64,000 nucleotides of DNA from Bacteroidales bacterium (GTDB lineage: Bacteria; Bacteroidota; Bacteroidia; Bacteroidales; Rikenellaceae). The DNA lies in the NCBI GenBank assembly GCA_910575495.1, contig CAJTFS010000002.1, forward strand, positions 124,001-188,000, read 5' to 3'. The notes under the pieces were generated by a model. That model was not told the origin of the DNA. It searched no databases and saw only the letters and a program-made list of their open reading frames with translations. The position numbers were made by a program, and so were the translations under genes. This document shows, in pieces, positions 16,899 to 23,960 of this stretch; the stretch's first letter is position 1; every line of letters starts with the position of its first letter.

Positions 16899-17657
16899 AT
16901 GAAGTTGCGCAAACAGATTTTCGACCTGGTCGACCGCGACCGGAAAGGCATGCGGTGGAGTCGCATTTATGATTGGTATATGCTTGCAATGATCGTTGCA
17001 AGCATCGTCCCGTTGATGTTCGTCGATGATTATCCGATATTCCGGATTCTTGAGACGGTCAGCGTCATTGCATTCGTGCTGGATTATGCGGGGCGCTGGT
17101 TTACCTCCGACATGCTGCTGGGGAAAGGACGGCTTTCCTTCTTGATTTATCCGTTCACGCCCATGGCCGTCATCGACTTGCTCTCGATCTTGCCCGGGCT
17201 GAATCTGATAAGTTCCCAATTCAAGCTGCTGCGCTTGACGAGGTTGCTGAAAATCGTGCGCGTCCTCAAAATCTTCCGTTATTCCGATAAGGTGGCTGTT
17301 TTTATGAAGGTCATGCACCGGGAGCGTCATGTTCTGCTTTCCGTATTGATGGTCGCGCTTTTCTATATTTTCATTACGGCGCTGGTGATGTTCAATGCCG
17401 AACCTCATGTGAACCCCGAAACCGGCGTCGCGACTTTCCGTTCGTTTTTTGATGCGCTCTATTGGTCGACGGTCACTCTGACTACGGTCGGTTACGGCGA
17501 TCTCTGCCCCGTTACCGATGTCGGACGGGTCGTGTCTATGCTATCGTCTCTGTTCGGTGTCGCCATCATCGCCTTGCCTTCGGGTGTCATCACTGCCGGA
17601 TATATGGACGAGCTGCGTCGTCGGAAAGAGAGCGGGGAAGATCCGAACCGGGAATAG
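16899..17657 (+). CDS. Voltage-gated potassium-channel-like ion transporter
   Basis: A 252-residue six-helix channel subunit. S1-S3 lie at residues ~25-115. The S4 segment, FKLLRLTRLLKIVRVLKIFR (~110-129), has regularly spaced Arg/Lys as in voltage sensors. The pore loop carries the selectivity filter T-V-G-Y-G-D (~195-200) after DALYWSTVTLT, and S6 is VSMLSSLFGVAIIALPSGVI. There is no C-terminal RCK or cyclic-nucleotide domain, only a short charged tail. It follows the DUF1573 gene by 61 nt. Confidence 0.9.
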   Translation: MKLRKQIFDLVDRDRKGMRWSRIYDWYMLAMIVASIVPLMFVDDYPIFRILETVSVIAFVLDYAGRWFTSDMLLGKGRLSFLIYPFTPMAVIDLLSILPGLNLISSQFKLLRLTRLLKIVRVLKIFRYSDKVAVFMKVMHRERHVLLSVLMVALFYIFITALVMFNAEPHVNPETGVATFRSFFDALYWSTVTLTTVGYGDLCPVTDVGRVVSMLSSLFGVAIIALPSGVITAGYMDELRRRKESGEDPNRE

Positions 17658-17698
17658 TTCGGGCGGAAGTGCGTCCGCCGTGGGCCGGCCGGATGTTT

Positions 17699-17856
17699 CG
17701 GTCGAACCTCACCGACGCGCCGCTGCTGTCGCCCGTAGGGCGGTGCAGGGTTTCGGCAAGGAGGTAACCGCAGGTGAGAGCCCCGTATCCCGGCTTCATG
17801 AAAGCAAAAAACCGTCCTCCTAAGAGAACGGTTTGAATTTTGGTGAACCCGCTGGG
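17699..17856. repeat. Direct repeat copy 1 downstream of tRNA-Lys (contains a tRNA-Lys 3' fragment)
   Basis: A 158-bp near-identical copy of 17876-18033, offset by exactly 177 bp. On the minus strand it starts with 16 nt of the tRNA-Lys 3' end (17856-17841), extended loosely into the T-loop (to 17865), then a terminator hairpin and a ~90-nt core (up to about 17703). The core resembles sequence downstream of tmRNA (56636-56725). Confidence 0.9.
17809..17834 (-). terminator. Second copy of the tRNA-Lys terminator
   Basis: AAACCGT/ACGGTTT stem followed on the minus strand by a T run (17811-17806); an exact duplicate of the hairpin at 17986-18011. Confidence 0.75.
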
Positions 17857-17875
17857 TGGTCGAACGTCGACCTCT

Positions 17876-18033
17876 CGGTCGAACCTCACCGACGCGCCGC
17901 TGCCGTCGCCCGCAGGGCGGTGCAGGGTTTCGGCAAGGAGGTAACCGCAGGTGAGAGCCCTGTATCCCGGCTTCATGAAAGCAAAAAACCGTCCTCCTAA
18001 GAGAACGGTTTGAATTTTGGTGAACCCGCTGGG
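17876..18033. repeat. Direct repeat copy 2, adjoining intact tRNA-Lys
   Basis: The partner of 17699-17856. On the minus strand it includes the genuine 3' end of tRNA-Lys, its terminator and the ~90-nt core (17948-17859) that is related to the tmRNA-associated element. A few substitutions separate the copies (for example GCTGCTGTC versus GCTGCCGTC). Confidence 0.9.
17986..18011 (-). terminator. Terminator of tRNA-Lys
   Basis: A 7-bp stem (AAACCGT/ACGGTTT) with a T-run on the minus strand, beginning 7 nt past the tRNA CCA end. Confidence 0.8.
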
Positions 18034-18093
18034 GCTCGAACCCAGGACCCCAACATTAAAAGTGTTGTGCTCTACCTGCTGAGCTACGGATTC
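18018..18093 (-). tRNA. tRNA-Lys (anticodon TTT)
   Basis: A 76-nt cloverleaf on the minus strand: acceptor GAATCCG pairs with CGGGTTC, D-arm GCTCAGCAGGTAGAGC, anticodon loop CTTTTAA (anticodon TTT), T-arm CTGGGTTCGAGCCCCAG, discriminator A and a genomically encoded CCA. A partial copy of its 3' end lies 177 bp downstream. Confidence 0.96.
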
Positions 18094-18221
18094 TCCGTAC
18101 GCCAATCGGAGCAAGGCTCCTTTCGGGTGGTGCAAATGTAGAGAATATTTTTGTTTTACCAAAATAAAACGATATTTTTGTAGGGTTCAAATGTTTTTTG
18201 ATCGCATAAATCATATTATCT

Positions 18222-19412
18222 ATGTGTAAAGCCCTAATCATCGGTGCGGGCGGTGTCGGCACGGTCGTCACGCAGAAGATCGCCGCCGATCCCGTATTTT
18301 CGGAGGTCATGCTCGCCAGCCGTACCAAGTCCAAGTGCGACGCCATCGCCGCTGCCATCGGCGGCAACCGGGTCAAGACGGCCCAGGTCGATGCCGACAG
18401 CGTGCCCGAGTTGTGTGCGTTGTTCCGCGCTTTCCAGCCCGACATCGTCGTCAACGTCGCCCTGCCGTACCAGGACCTCACCATCATGGATGCCTGCCTC
18501 GAGTGCGGGTGCAACTACCTCGATACGGCCAACTACGAGCCTAAGGACGAGGCGCATTTCGAGTATTCGTGGCAGTGGGCCTATCAGGATCGTTTCAAGG
18601 CCGCCGGTCTCACGGCCATCCTCGGCTGCGGTTTCGACCCGGGCGTCACGGCCATCTTCACGGCCTATGCCGCCAAGCACCATTTCGACGAGATACATTA
18701 CCTCGACATCGTCGACTGCAACGCCGGCAACCACGGCATGGCTTTCGCCACCAATTTCAATCCCGAAATCAATATCCGCGAGGTCACCCAGAAGGGTCGT
18801 TACTACGAGAACGGCAAGTGGGTCGTCACCGAGCCCCACGAGATACACCGGCCGCTGAACTATCCCGGCATCGGCGAGCGCGAATCCTACGTCATCTACC
18901 ATGAGGAGCTGGAGTCGCTCGTCAAGAACTATCCCACCATCCGGCGCGCCCGTTTCTGGATGACTTTCGGCCAGGAGTACCTCACGCACCTGCGCGTCAT
19001 TCAGAACATCGGCATGGCCCGCATCGACCCGATCATCTACAACGGCGTCGAGATCGTCCCCATCCAGTTCCTCAAGGCCGTGTTGCCCGATCCCAAGTCG
19101 TTGGGCGCCAATTACCACGGTCAGACCTCCATCGGCTGCCGCATCCGCGGCGTCAAGGACGGCAAGGAGCGCACCTACTATATCTATAACAATTGCGACC
19201 ACGAGACCGCTTTCAAGGAGACCGGTACGCAGGCCGTCAGCTTCACCACCGGCGTCCCCGCCGCTCTGGGTGCCTCGATGTGGGCCAAGGGGCTTTGGCG
19301 CGGTGCCGGCGTCTTCAACGTCGAGGAGTTCGATCCCGATCCTTTCCTCGCCGAGCTCGGACCTCAGGGGCTTCCCTGGCACGAGTTGTTCGACGTCGAC
19401 ATCGAGGTCTGA
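18222..19412 (+). CDS. Carboxynorspermidine/carboxyspermidine dehydrogenase (saccharopine dehydrogenase family)
   Basis: A 396-residue enzyme with an N-terminal Rossmann motif, ALIIGAGGVGTVV, and the L-G-C-G-F-D-P-G-V-T (~140-149) and YHGQTSIGCRIRGVKDG (~303-319) blocks of the Lys1-like family that condenses aspartate semialdehyde with putrescine (or diaminopropane) using NADPH. Its product, carboxyspermidine or carboxynorspermidine, is decarboxylated by NspC, encoded 0.8 kb downstream. The pair is the alternative spermidine route that does not need S-adenosylmethionine decarboxylase. The assignment over saccharopine dehydrogenase rests on the motifs plus that neighbour. Confidence 0.85.
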   Translation: MCKALIIGAGGVGTVVTQKIAADPVFSEVMLASRTKSKCDAIAAAIGGNRVKTAQVDADSVPELCALFRAFQPDIVVNVALPYQDLTIMDACLECGCNYLDTANYEPKDEAHFEYSWQWAYQDRFKAAGLTAILGCGFDPGVTAIFTAYAAKHHFDEIHYLDIVDCNAGNHGMAFATNFNPEINIREVTQKGRYYENGKWVVTEPHEIHRPLNYPGIGERESYVIYHEELESLVKNYPTIRRARFWMTFGQEYLTHLRVIQNIGMARIDPIIYNGVEIVPIQFLKAVLPDPKSLGANYHGQTSIGCRIRGVKDGKERTYYIYNNCDHETAFKETGTQAVSFTTGVPAALGASMWAKGLWRGAGVFNVEEFDPDPFLAELGPQGLPWHELFDVDIEV

Positions 19413-19432
19413 GGAGCTTGCCGGCCGTTTTG

Positions 19433-19463
19433 CAGCCCGCGGAATTTCTGCGGGCTGTTTTGT
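19433..19463 (+). terminator. Terminator after the carboxyspermidine dehydrogenase gene
   Basis: CAGCCCGC (19433-19440) pairs with GCGGGCTG (19450-19457), followed by TTTTGTT. It separates this gene from the DUF3784 and nspC genes. Confidence 0.75.
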
Positions 19464-19614
19464 TGTGGCTGGGCCTCGGCGGAACCATCCGCCGCAATCG
19501 AATTGCGGAATGCAGGTTGCGGCGGAACCCGATGTCGAACGTCGATAGCGGATAGCTCTTGCTTTTTTGCCCGGAAATGGCTATATTGCGGTTGAACTTC
19601 AAAACGAACGGATT

Positions 19615-19914
19615 ATGGATGGTCGATTCTATCTGATGATGTCGCTGGCGGCAGTGTTGCTCGTCCTGGCGGCAGTCATTTTCTGCGGCAGGGGCGACTG
19701 GCTGATTGCGGGCTACAACACGGCGGGCCGAAAGGAAAAGGAGCAGTATCACATCGGCCGCCTGCGGTTGTTGGTGGGCCTGCTTTGTCTGTTCGTGACA
19801 GCCGTGCTGCTGCTCGACGGGGTGTACGGTCTGTCCGGGTTTTTCACCATCATTCTCTTGCCCGTCGTGTTGGCGGTCGTTGTGCTGGCCAATACCTGGG
19901 CAAAGAAGAGATGA
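19615..19914 (+). CDS. DUF3784 small membrane protein
   Basis: A 99-residue protein with an N-terminal helix (~6-22), the W-L-I-A-G-Y-N-T motif (~29-36) characteristic of DUF3784, and two further helices (~51-66 and ~73-92). The family is widespread in Firmicutes and Bacteroidetes and has no known function. The ATG at 19615 starts just before the first helix; a 16-residue upstream extension is possible but not hydrophobic. It lies between the two polyamine genes without obvious relation to them. Confidence 0.75.
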   Translation: MDGRFYLMMSLAAVLLVLAAVIFCGRGDWLIAGYNTAGRKEKEQYHIGRLRLLVGLLCLFVTAVLLLDGVYGLSGFFTIILLPVVLAVVVLANTWAKKR

Positions 19915-20255
19915 TCGTGTGCGGCGGCCGTAGTCCCGGTTGGCCGGGCTTCTGTTGATCCGACCGCGCCGGCGTTCGGCTTGTAGTCCCGGAACCCGAT
20001 GCGTCGGCTTCGTCAGTTGTTCAGCGTCGGTGCTTGCAAAGCGTCGCTTCGGAGGAGGGTAGGCGCCGGCGGTTGCGGCCGGTACGTCCGAGGTGCGGTC
20101 TGTTCCCGGCAGCGGGGCGGAGCCGCATCCCCTTTTTGCGGTAGCGCAGAGATGGGTATAAAAACTTATTTTCCGGCGTTTTTCTCTCCGGAGAGTCGTT
20201 TTTGTCGCTGTTTTTGTTAATTTTGCATGACTTTTTCCAAAATCCGAAAGACAGC
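19915..20255. other. Intergenic region, no gene seen
   Basis: A 341-nt GC-rich stretch between the DUF3784 and nspC genes. The only recognisable signal is TAATTTTG at 20218-20225, a -7-like box for nspC, without a well-placed -33 element. Short open frames on either strand have no family features. Confidence 0.5.
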
Positions 20256-21386
20256 ATGATCGATTTCGCCAAGTTGCCCGCACCGTGTTACGTGCTCGAC
20301 GAAACTTTGCTCGACCGCAACCTTGCCATCATCGACCGCGTGCGCCGCGAGTCGGGTGCCGAGATCATCGTGGCCCTCAAGGCGTGCGCCATGTGGTCGG
20401 TGTTTCCCGAGCTGGCGGCCCATTCCGACGGCGCCACGGCTTCGTCGGCCGCCGAGGCGCGGCTGGTCTTCGAGGAGTTCGGCCGGCCGGCCCATACCTA
20501 CGCTCCCGTTTACAGCGACCGCGATTTCGACGAAATCATGCGTTGCAGCGATCATATCACTTTCAACTCCGTCGCTCAGTTCGAGCGTTTCGGCCAGCGG
20601 GCCCTTATCAACGGCATCTCCTGCGGGCTGCGGGTCAATCCCGGTTATTCGCCCGTCGGGACCGATCTCTATAATCCCTGCGTCGCCGGTTCGCGTTTGG
20701 GCATCGTGCCCGAGCAGCTGCCCGAGCTTCCCGCCGGGGTCGACGGGCTGCACTTCCATGTCCTCTGCGAGTCGGGTCCCGAGCACCTGGCCAAGGCGCT
20801 CGATGCCGTGGAGAAGCATTTCGGCCGTTTCCTCGACCGGATCGAGTGGCTCAACATGGGCGGCGGTCATCTGATGACGCGCGCCGGTTACGATACGGAC
20901 GAGCTCATCCGCATCCTGAAGGAGTTCAAGGCCCGCCATCCCCGTTTGCGGCTCATTCTCGAACCGGGCAGCGCTTTCACATGGCGCACCGGTTATCTGG
21001 TCGCAACCGTCGAGGACGTCGTGCGGAACGGCGGCGTCAACACCGCCATGCTCGATGTGTCGTTCGCCTGCCACATGCCCGACTGCCTCGAAATGCCCTA
21101 TAAACCCGCCATCGTCGGGGCCCGCGAGCCGGCCGACGGCGATAAGCGGTGGCGCATGGGCGGCGCCAGCTGCCTGGCCGGCGATTTCTGCGGCGACTGG
21201 GCTTTCGACCGCGACCCCGAGCCGGGCGACCGCATCGTCTTCGAAGACATGATCCACTACACCATGGTCAAGACCACCATGTTCAACGGCGTACACCATC
21301 CTTCGATCGTCATCGTCCGCCGCGACGGCCGCATCGACACGATCCGTACGTTCGGCTACGAGGATTTCAAGAACCGCATGTCCTAA
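20256..21386 (+). CDS. nspC: Carboxynorspermidine decarboxylase
   Basis: A 376-residue PLP enzyme of the alanine racemase-fold decarboxylase group. The PLP lysine is in ALKACAMWSVF (~residue 41). HFHVLCESGPE (~167-177), the W-L-N-M-G-G-G-H motif (~199-206), LEPGSAF (~238-244) and the C-terminal EDMIHYTMVKTTMFNGVHHP (~329-348) are typical of NspC. It releases CO2 from carboxyspermidine or carboxynorspermidine to give spermidine or norspermidine. The start at 20256 matches the family N-terminus and follows a -7-like box. Next is the cysteate-synthase-like gene after 18 nt. Confidence 0.93.
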   Translation: MIDFAKLPAPCYVLDETLLDRNLAIIDRVRRESGAEIIVALKACAMWSVFPELAAHSDGATASSAAEARLVFEEFGRPAHTYAPVYSDRDFDEIMRCSDHITFNSVAQFERFGQRALINGISCGLRVNPGYSPVGTDLYNPCVAGSRLGIVPEQLPELPAGVDGLHFHVLCESGPEHLAKALDAVEKHFGRFLDRIEWLNMGGGHLMTRAGYDTDELIRILKEFKARHPRLRLILEPGSAFTWRTGYLVATVEDVVRNGGVNTAMLDVSFACHMPDCLEMPYKPAIVGAREPADGDKRWRMGGASCLAGDFCGDWAFDRDPEPGDRIVFEDMIHYTMVKTTMFNGVHHPSIVIVRRDGRIDTIRTFGYEDFKNRMS

Positions 21387-21404
21387 ACCAAACTTCACAG
21401 ATAA

Positions 21405-22697
21405 ATGGAAAAGTTCACTCCCACTTCCTATACGCTCGAGTGCGTCGCATCCGGGCGGGAATTCGAGGACGAGGGCTGGGTGCTCGAAGACCGCACCTGC
21501 AAGACGCCTTCGCTCGTGCGCGCCCGATATGCCAAGAAGCAGCTGGAGCTCCGCTCCGACAAGTTCGGCCTCTACAAGTTCGCCGACTGGCTGCCCGTGC
21601 GCCGCATGCTCCAGGGTTCGTCCGCTCCCGTCACTTTCAAGAGCAAGGGGCTCGGCAAGCATCTCGGGCTCGAAAACCTCTGGATCACCTTCAACGGTTA
21701 TTATCCCGCCGTCGGCGCTTCGATGACCACCTGTTCGTTCAAGGAGACCGAGGCCTATTCGGTCTGCGCCCGCGCTGCCGAGGACGAAAGCCGCGTGTTG
21801 GTCGTCGCTTCGGCCGGCAATACGGCCCGCGCTTTCGCCAAGGTCTGCTCCGACAACAACATCAGGTTGTTGTTGGCCGTACCCCATGACAACATCGGTG
21901 CGCTGTGGTTCGCCGAGCCGTTGAATCCCTGCGTCAAGCTTATTTCGTGCGAGAAGGGCGGCGATTATTTCGATGCAATCCACCTCTCCAACCTCGCGCT
22001 CAAGGCCAACGGGTTCTATGCCGAGGGCGGCGCCAAGAACATTGCCCGCCGCGACGGTATGGCCACGACGGTCCTTTCGGCCGTCACGACCATCGGCCGC
22101 ATTCCCGACTACTATTTCCAGGCCGTCGGTTCCGGTACCGGCGCCATCGCCGCCTGGGAGGCCAACATGCGTCTGATCGAGGACGGACGCTTCGGTTCCA
22201 ACACCATGAAGCTCATGGTTTCGCAGAATGCGCCGTTCGTGCCCATGTACGACGCTTGGCGGGCCGATTCGCGGCAGATGCTGCCTTACGACGACGACAA
22301 GGCGCGCCGCGATGCCGAGATCATCGATGCCAAGGTGCTTTCCAACCGCCGGCCGCCCTACGGTCTTGCCGGAGGACTTTACGACGCGCTGAAAGCTACG
22401 GGCGGCGATGTCTTCGTCGCCACCAACGCCCAAGCCCGCAAGGCCGGCAAGCTCTTCCGCGAGCTGGAGGGTGCCGACATCTATTCGGCCGCCGCTGTCG
22501 CCACGGCGTCGCTCATCAAGGCCGTAGCCGACGGCAAGGTGGAGAAGGACGCCACCGTCATGCTCAATATCACGGGCGGCGGCGAGGAGCTTTTCAAGCA
22601 GGACAAGGAGTTGTGGTATCTCAAGCCGAGCCTTGTTTTCCCGCTCGATCCGTCGGTCGACGAGGTGGTCGCCAAGGTCGAAGACCTCTTCAAGTGA
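21405..22697 (+). CDS. Cysteate synthase-like PLP enzyme (threonine synthase family)
   Basis: A 430-residue fold-type II PLP enzyme. It starts with a threonine-synthase-like Y-T-L-E-C-V/ P-S-L-V-R-A segment and has the PLP lysine in TTCSFKETEAYSV (~113), the phosphate-binding VASAGNTARAF (~130-140) and the GSGTGAIAAWEAN loop (~243-255). The ordering GLYKFADWLP (~56-65) and the C-terminal NITGGGEE are features I associate with cysteate synthase, which makes L-cysteate from O-phosphoserine and sulfite. In Bacteroidetes cysteate is the head-group precursor of sulfonolipids such as capnine, which Alistipes-like bacteria produce. Threonine synthase is the alternative. It follows nspC by 18 nt and overlaps the pectate lyase gene by one base. 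Confidence 0.72.
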   Translation: MEKFTPTSYTLECVASGREFEDEGWVLEDRTCKTPSLVRARYAKKQLELRSDKFGLYKFADWLPVRRMLQGSSAPVTFKSKGLGKHLGLENLWITFNGYYPAVGASMTTCSFKETEAYSVCARAAEDESRVLVVASAGNTARAFAKVCSDNNIRLLLAVPHDNIGALWFAEPLNPCVKLISCEKGGDYFDAIHLSNLALKANGFYAEGGAKNIARRDGMATTVLSAVTTIGRIPDYYFQAVGSGTGAIAAWEANMRLIEDGRFGSNTMKLMVSQNAPFVPMYDAWRADSRQMLPYDDDKARRDAEIIDAKVLSNRRPPYGLAGGLYDALKATGGDVFVATNAQARKAGKLFRELEGADIYSAAAVATASLIKAVADGKVEKDATVMLNITGGGEELFKQDKELWYLKPSLVFPLDPSVDEVVAKVEDLFK

Positions 22698-23815
22698 TGC
22701 TTCGTTCAACCGTGCGCAAGCTGCTCGTTGCCATTCTGTTCCTGTTGGCCGTTTCTCCGATTCGGGCGCAGGAGACCGCCGGCTTCGACTTCCGGGTCAA
22801 CCGGTGGTTGCGCGCAGGCAAGGGGGCAGGTTATCCGCGTTATGCGCCCGAGCAGTTCCGCGAGATCGCCGACAACATCCTGGCCTATCAGAATGCCGAC
22901 GGCGGTTGGCCCAAGAACGTGGATATGATGGCGCGGCTCGATCCCGATTCGGTCGTGCAGTCGCTCGCGCCGCGTTATCGCACCAGCACGATCGACAACT
23001 TCTCGGTCTATACGCAGGTCGCCTATCTGGCCGAGACCTATCGCGTTACCGGCGAAGCGCGCTATCGCGACGGTGCGCAGCGGGGCATCGAATATCTTCT
23101 GGCCGCTCAGTATCCCAACGGCGGGTGGCGCGGCTGGGACGTCGATGCCGTGACGTTCAACGACAATGTCATGGAGGGCGTGCTGTCGCTCTGGCTCGAC
23201 ATAATCTACGGCCATCCGCGCTATGCGTGGATCGGCGGGCAGCTCCGCGAGCGCATCCGCCGTTCGTGGGAAGCCGGTCTCGACCTGGTGCTTCGGTGCC
23301 AGTGGGTGCGCGACGGCGTACGGACCGTGTGGCCGCAGCAATGCGACCATGAAACCTTGCAGCCCGTCAAGGCGCGGTCCTACGAGTTGCCGAGCCTTTC
23401 GGCCGGCGAGAGCGCCGACATCGTGCTGCTTCTGATGCGCATCGCCGATCCGTCGCCCGAGGTCGTCGACGCCGTGAAAGCGGCCGTCGCATGGTACGAC
23501 AAGACCAAGATCACGGGCAAGCGCATCGTGTGGCTCGACGTGCCCGAGGGTTTGCCCGAGGACCGTTCGGTCAAAAACGACCGGCTGATGGTCGACGATC
23601 CCGATGCCGGGCCCCTCTGGGCGCGCTTCTACGAGTTGGACGACGATACGTGGTTCCTTTGCACCCGGGCCGGCGTCAAGGTCTGTTCGCTCCGGGAGAT
23701 GCCCGCCGAGCGCCGCGTGGGCTATCTGTGGTTCAGCGACTGGGGCACCGAGGTCCTCGACGCCTATCCCGCCTGGCTCGAAAGGGTAGGGCAGGGGAAA
23801 ACTTGCGTGCGTTGA
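22697..23815 (+). CDS. Pectate lyase (PL10-like), secreted
   Basis: A 372-residue protein with a signal peptide (residues 1-~25, cleavage near IRAQ). The mature part has the (alpha/alpha) toroid signature of family 10 pectate lyases: ILAYQNADGGWPKNVDM (~55-71), the T-S-T-I-D-N block (~97-102), AQYPNGGWRGW (~138-148) with FNDNVM, and RSYELPSLSAGESADI. Such enzymes cleave polygalacturonate by beta-elimination with Ca2+. The start follows the upstream stop directly (TGATG overlap), so it is probably translated from the nspC transcript, an unexpected pairing of pectin degradation with lipid/polyamine genes. It has no SusCD neighbours. Confidence 0.82.
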   Translation: MLRSTVRKLLVAILFLLAVSPIRAQETAGFDFRVNRWLRAGKGAGYPRYAPEQFREIADNILAYQNADGGWPKNVDMMARLDPDSVVQSLAPRYRTSTIDNFSVYTQVAYLAETYRVTGEARYRDGAQRGIEYLLAAQYPNGGWRGWDVDAVTFNDNVMEGVLSLWLDIIYGHPRYAWIGGQLRERIRRSWEAGLDLVLRCQWVRDGVRTVWPQQCDHETLQPVKARSYELPSLSAGESADIVLLLMRIADPSPEVVDAVKAAVAWYDKTKITGKRIVWLDVPEGLPEDRSVKNDRLMVDDPDAGPLWARFYELDDDTWFLCTRAGVKVCSLREMPAERRVGYLWFSDWGTEVLDAYPAWLERVGQGKTCVR

Positions 23816-23837
23816 ATTTTTTCGGGCATTCTTATTT

Positions 23838-23891
23838 CGGCGATTCGTGACGAGGCTCGCAGCCGGACCTCTGTCCGATCGCCGTTTTTTT
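23838..23891 (+). terminator. Terminator after the pectate lyase gene
   Basis: CGGCGAT (23838-23844) pairs with ATCGCCG (23878-23884), enclosing a CGGAC/GTCCG inner hairpin, followed by seven Ts. Confidence 0.7.
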
Positions 23892-23960
23892 GTCCTTCGT
23901 CGGGTCGAAGTATAGCTTCCGACGGAGGCGTTCAACTAACTTTCAATCAAACTTTAAGCA

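Noticed and set aside
17590..18162. A 190-codon minus-strand frame through the tRNA-Lys repeats, with an internally repeated protein sequence
   Set aside because: It reads through two terminators and the 3' half of tRNA-Lys; the protein repeat merely reflects the DNA duplication.
20217..22709. Very long open frame (830 codons) antisense to nspC and the cysteate-synthase-like gene
   Set aside because: The opposite strand encodes two well-recognised enzymes; high GC at third positions produces long antisense frames. The antisense product has no family features. The same applies to the long antisense frames at 23943-26609, 26200-27942 and 27833-29707.
23816..23960. Possible cobalamin riboswitch ahead of the TonB receptor
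   Set aside because: The 145-nt leader holds only a terminator hairpin and AT-rich leader; I see no B12-box-like sequence and too little room for the full aptamer.
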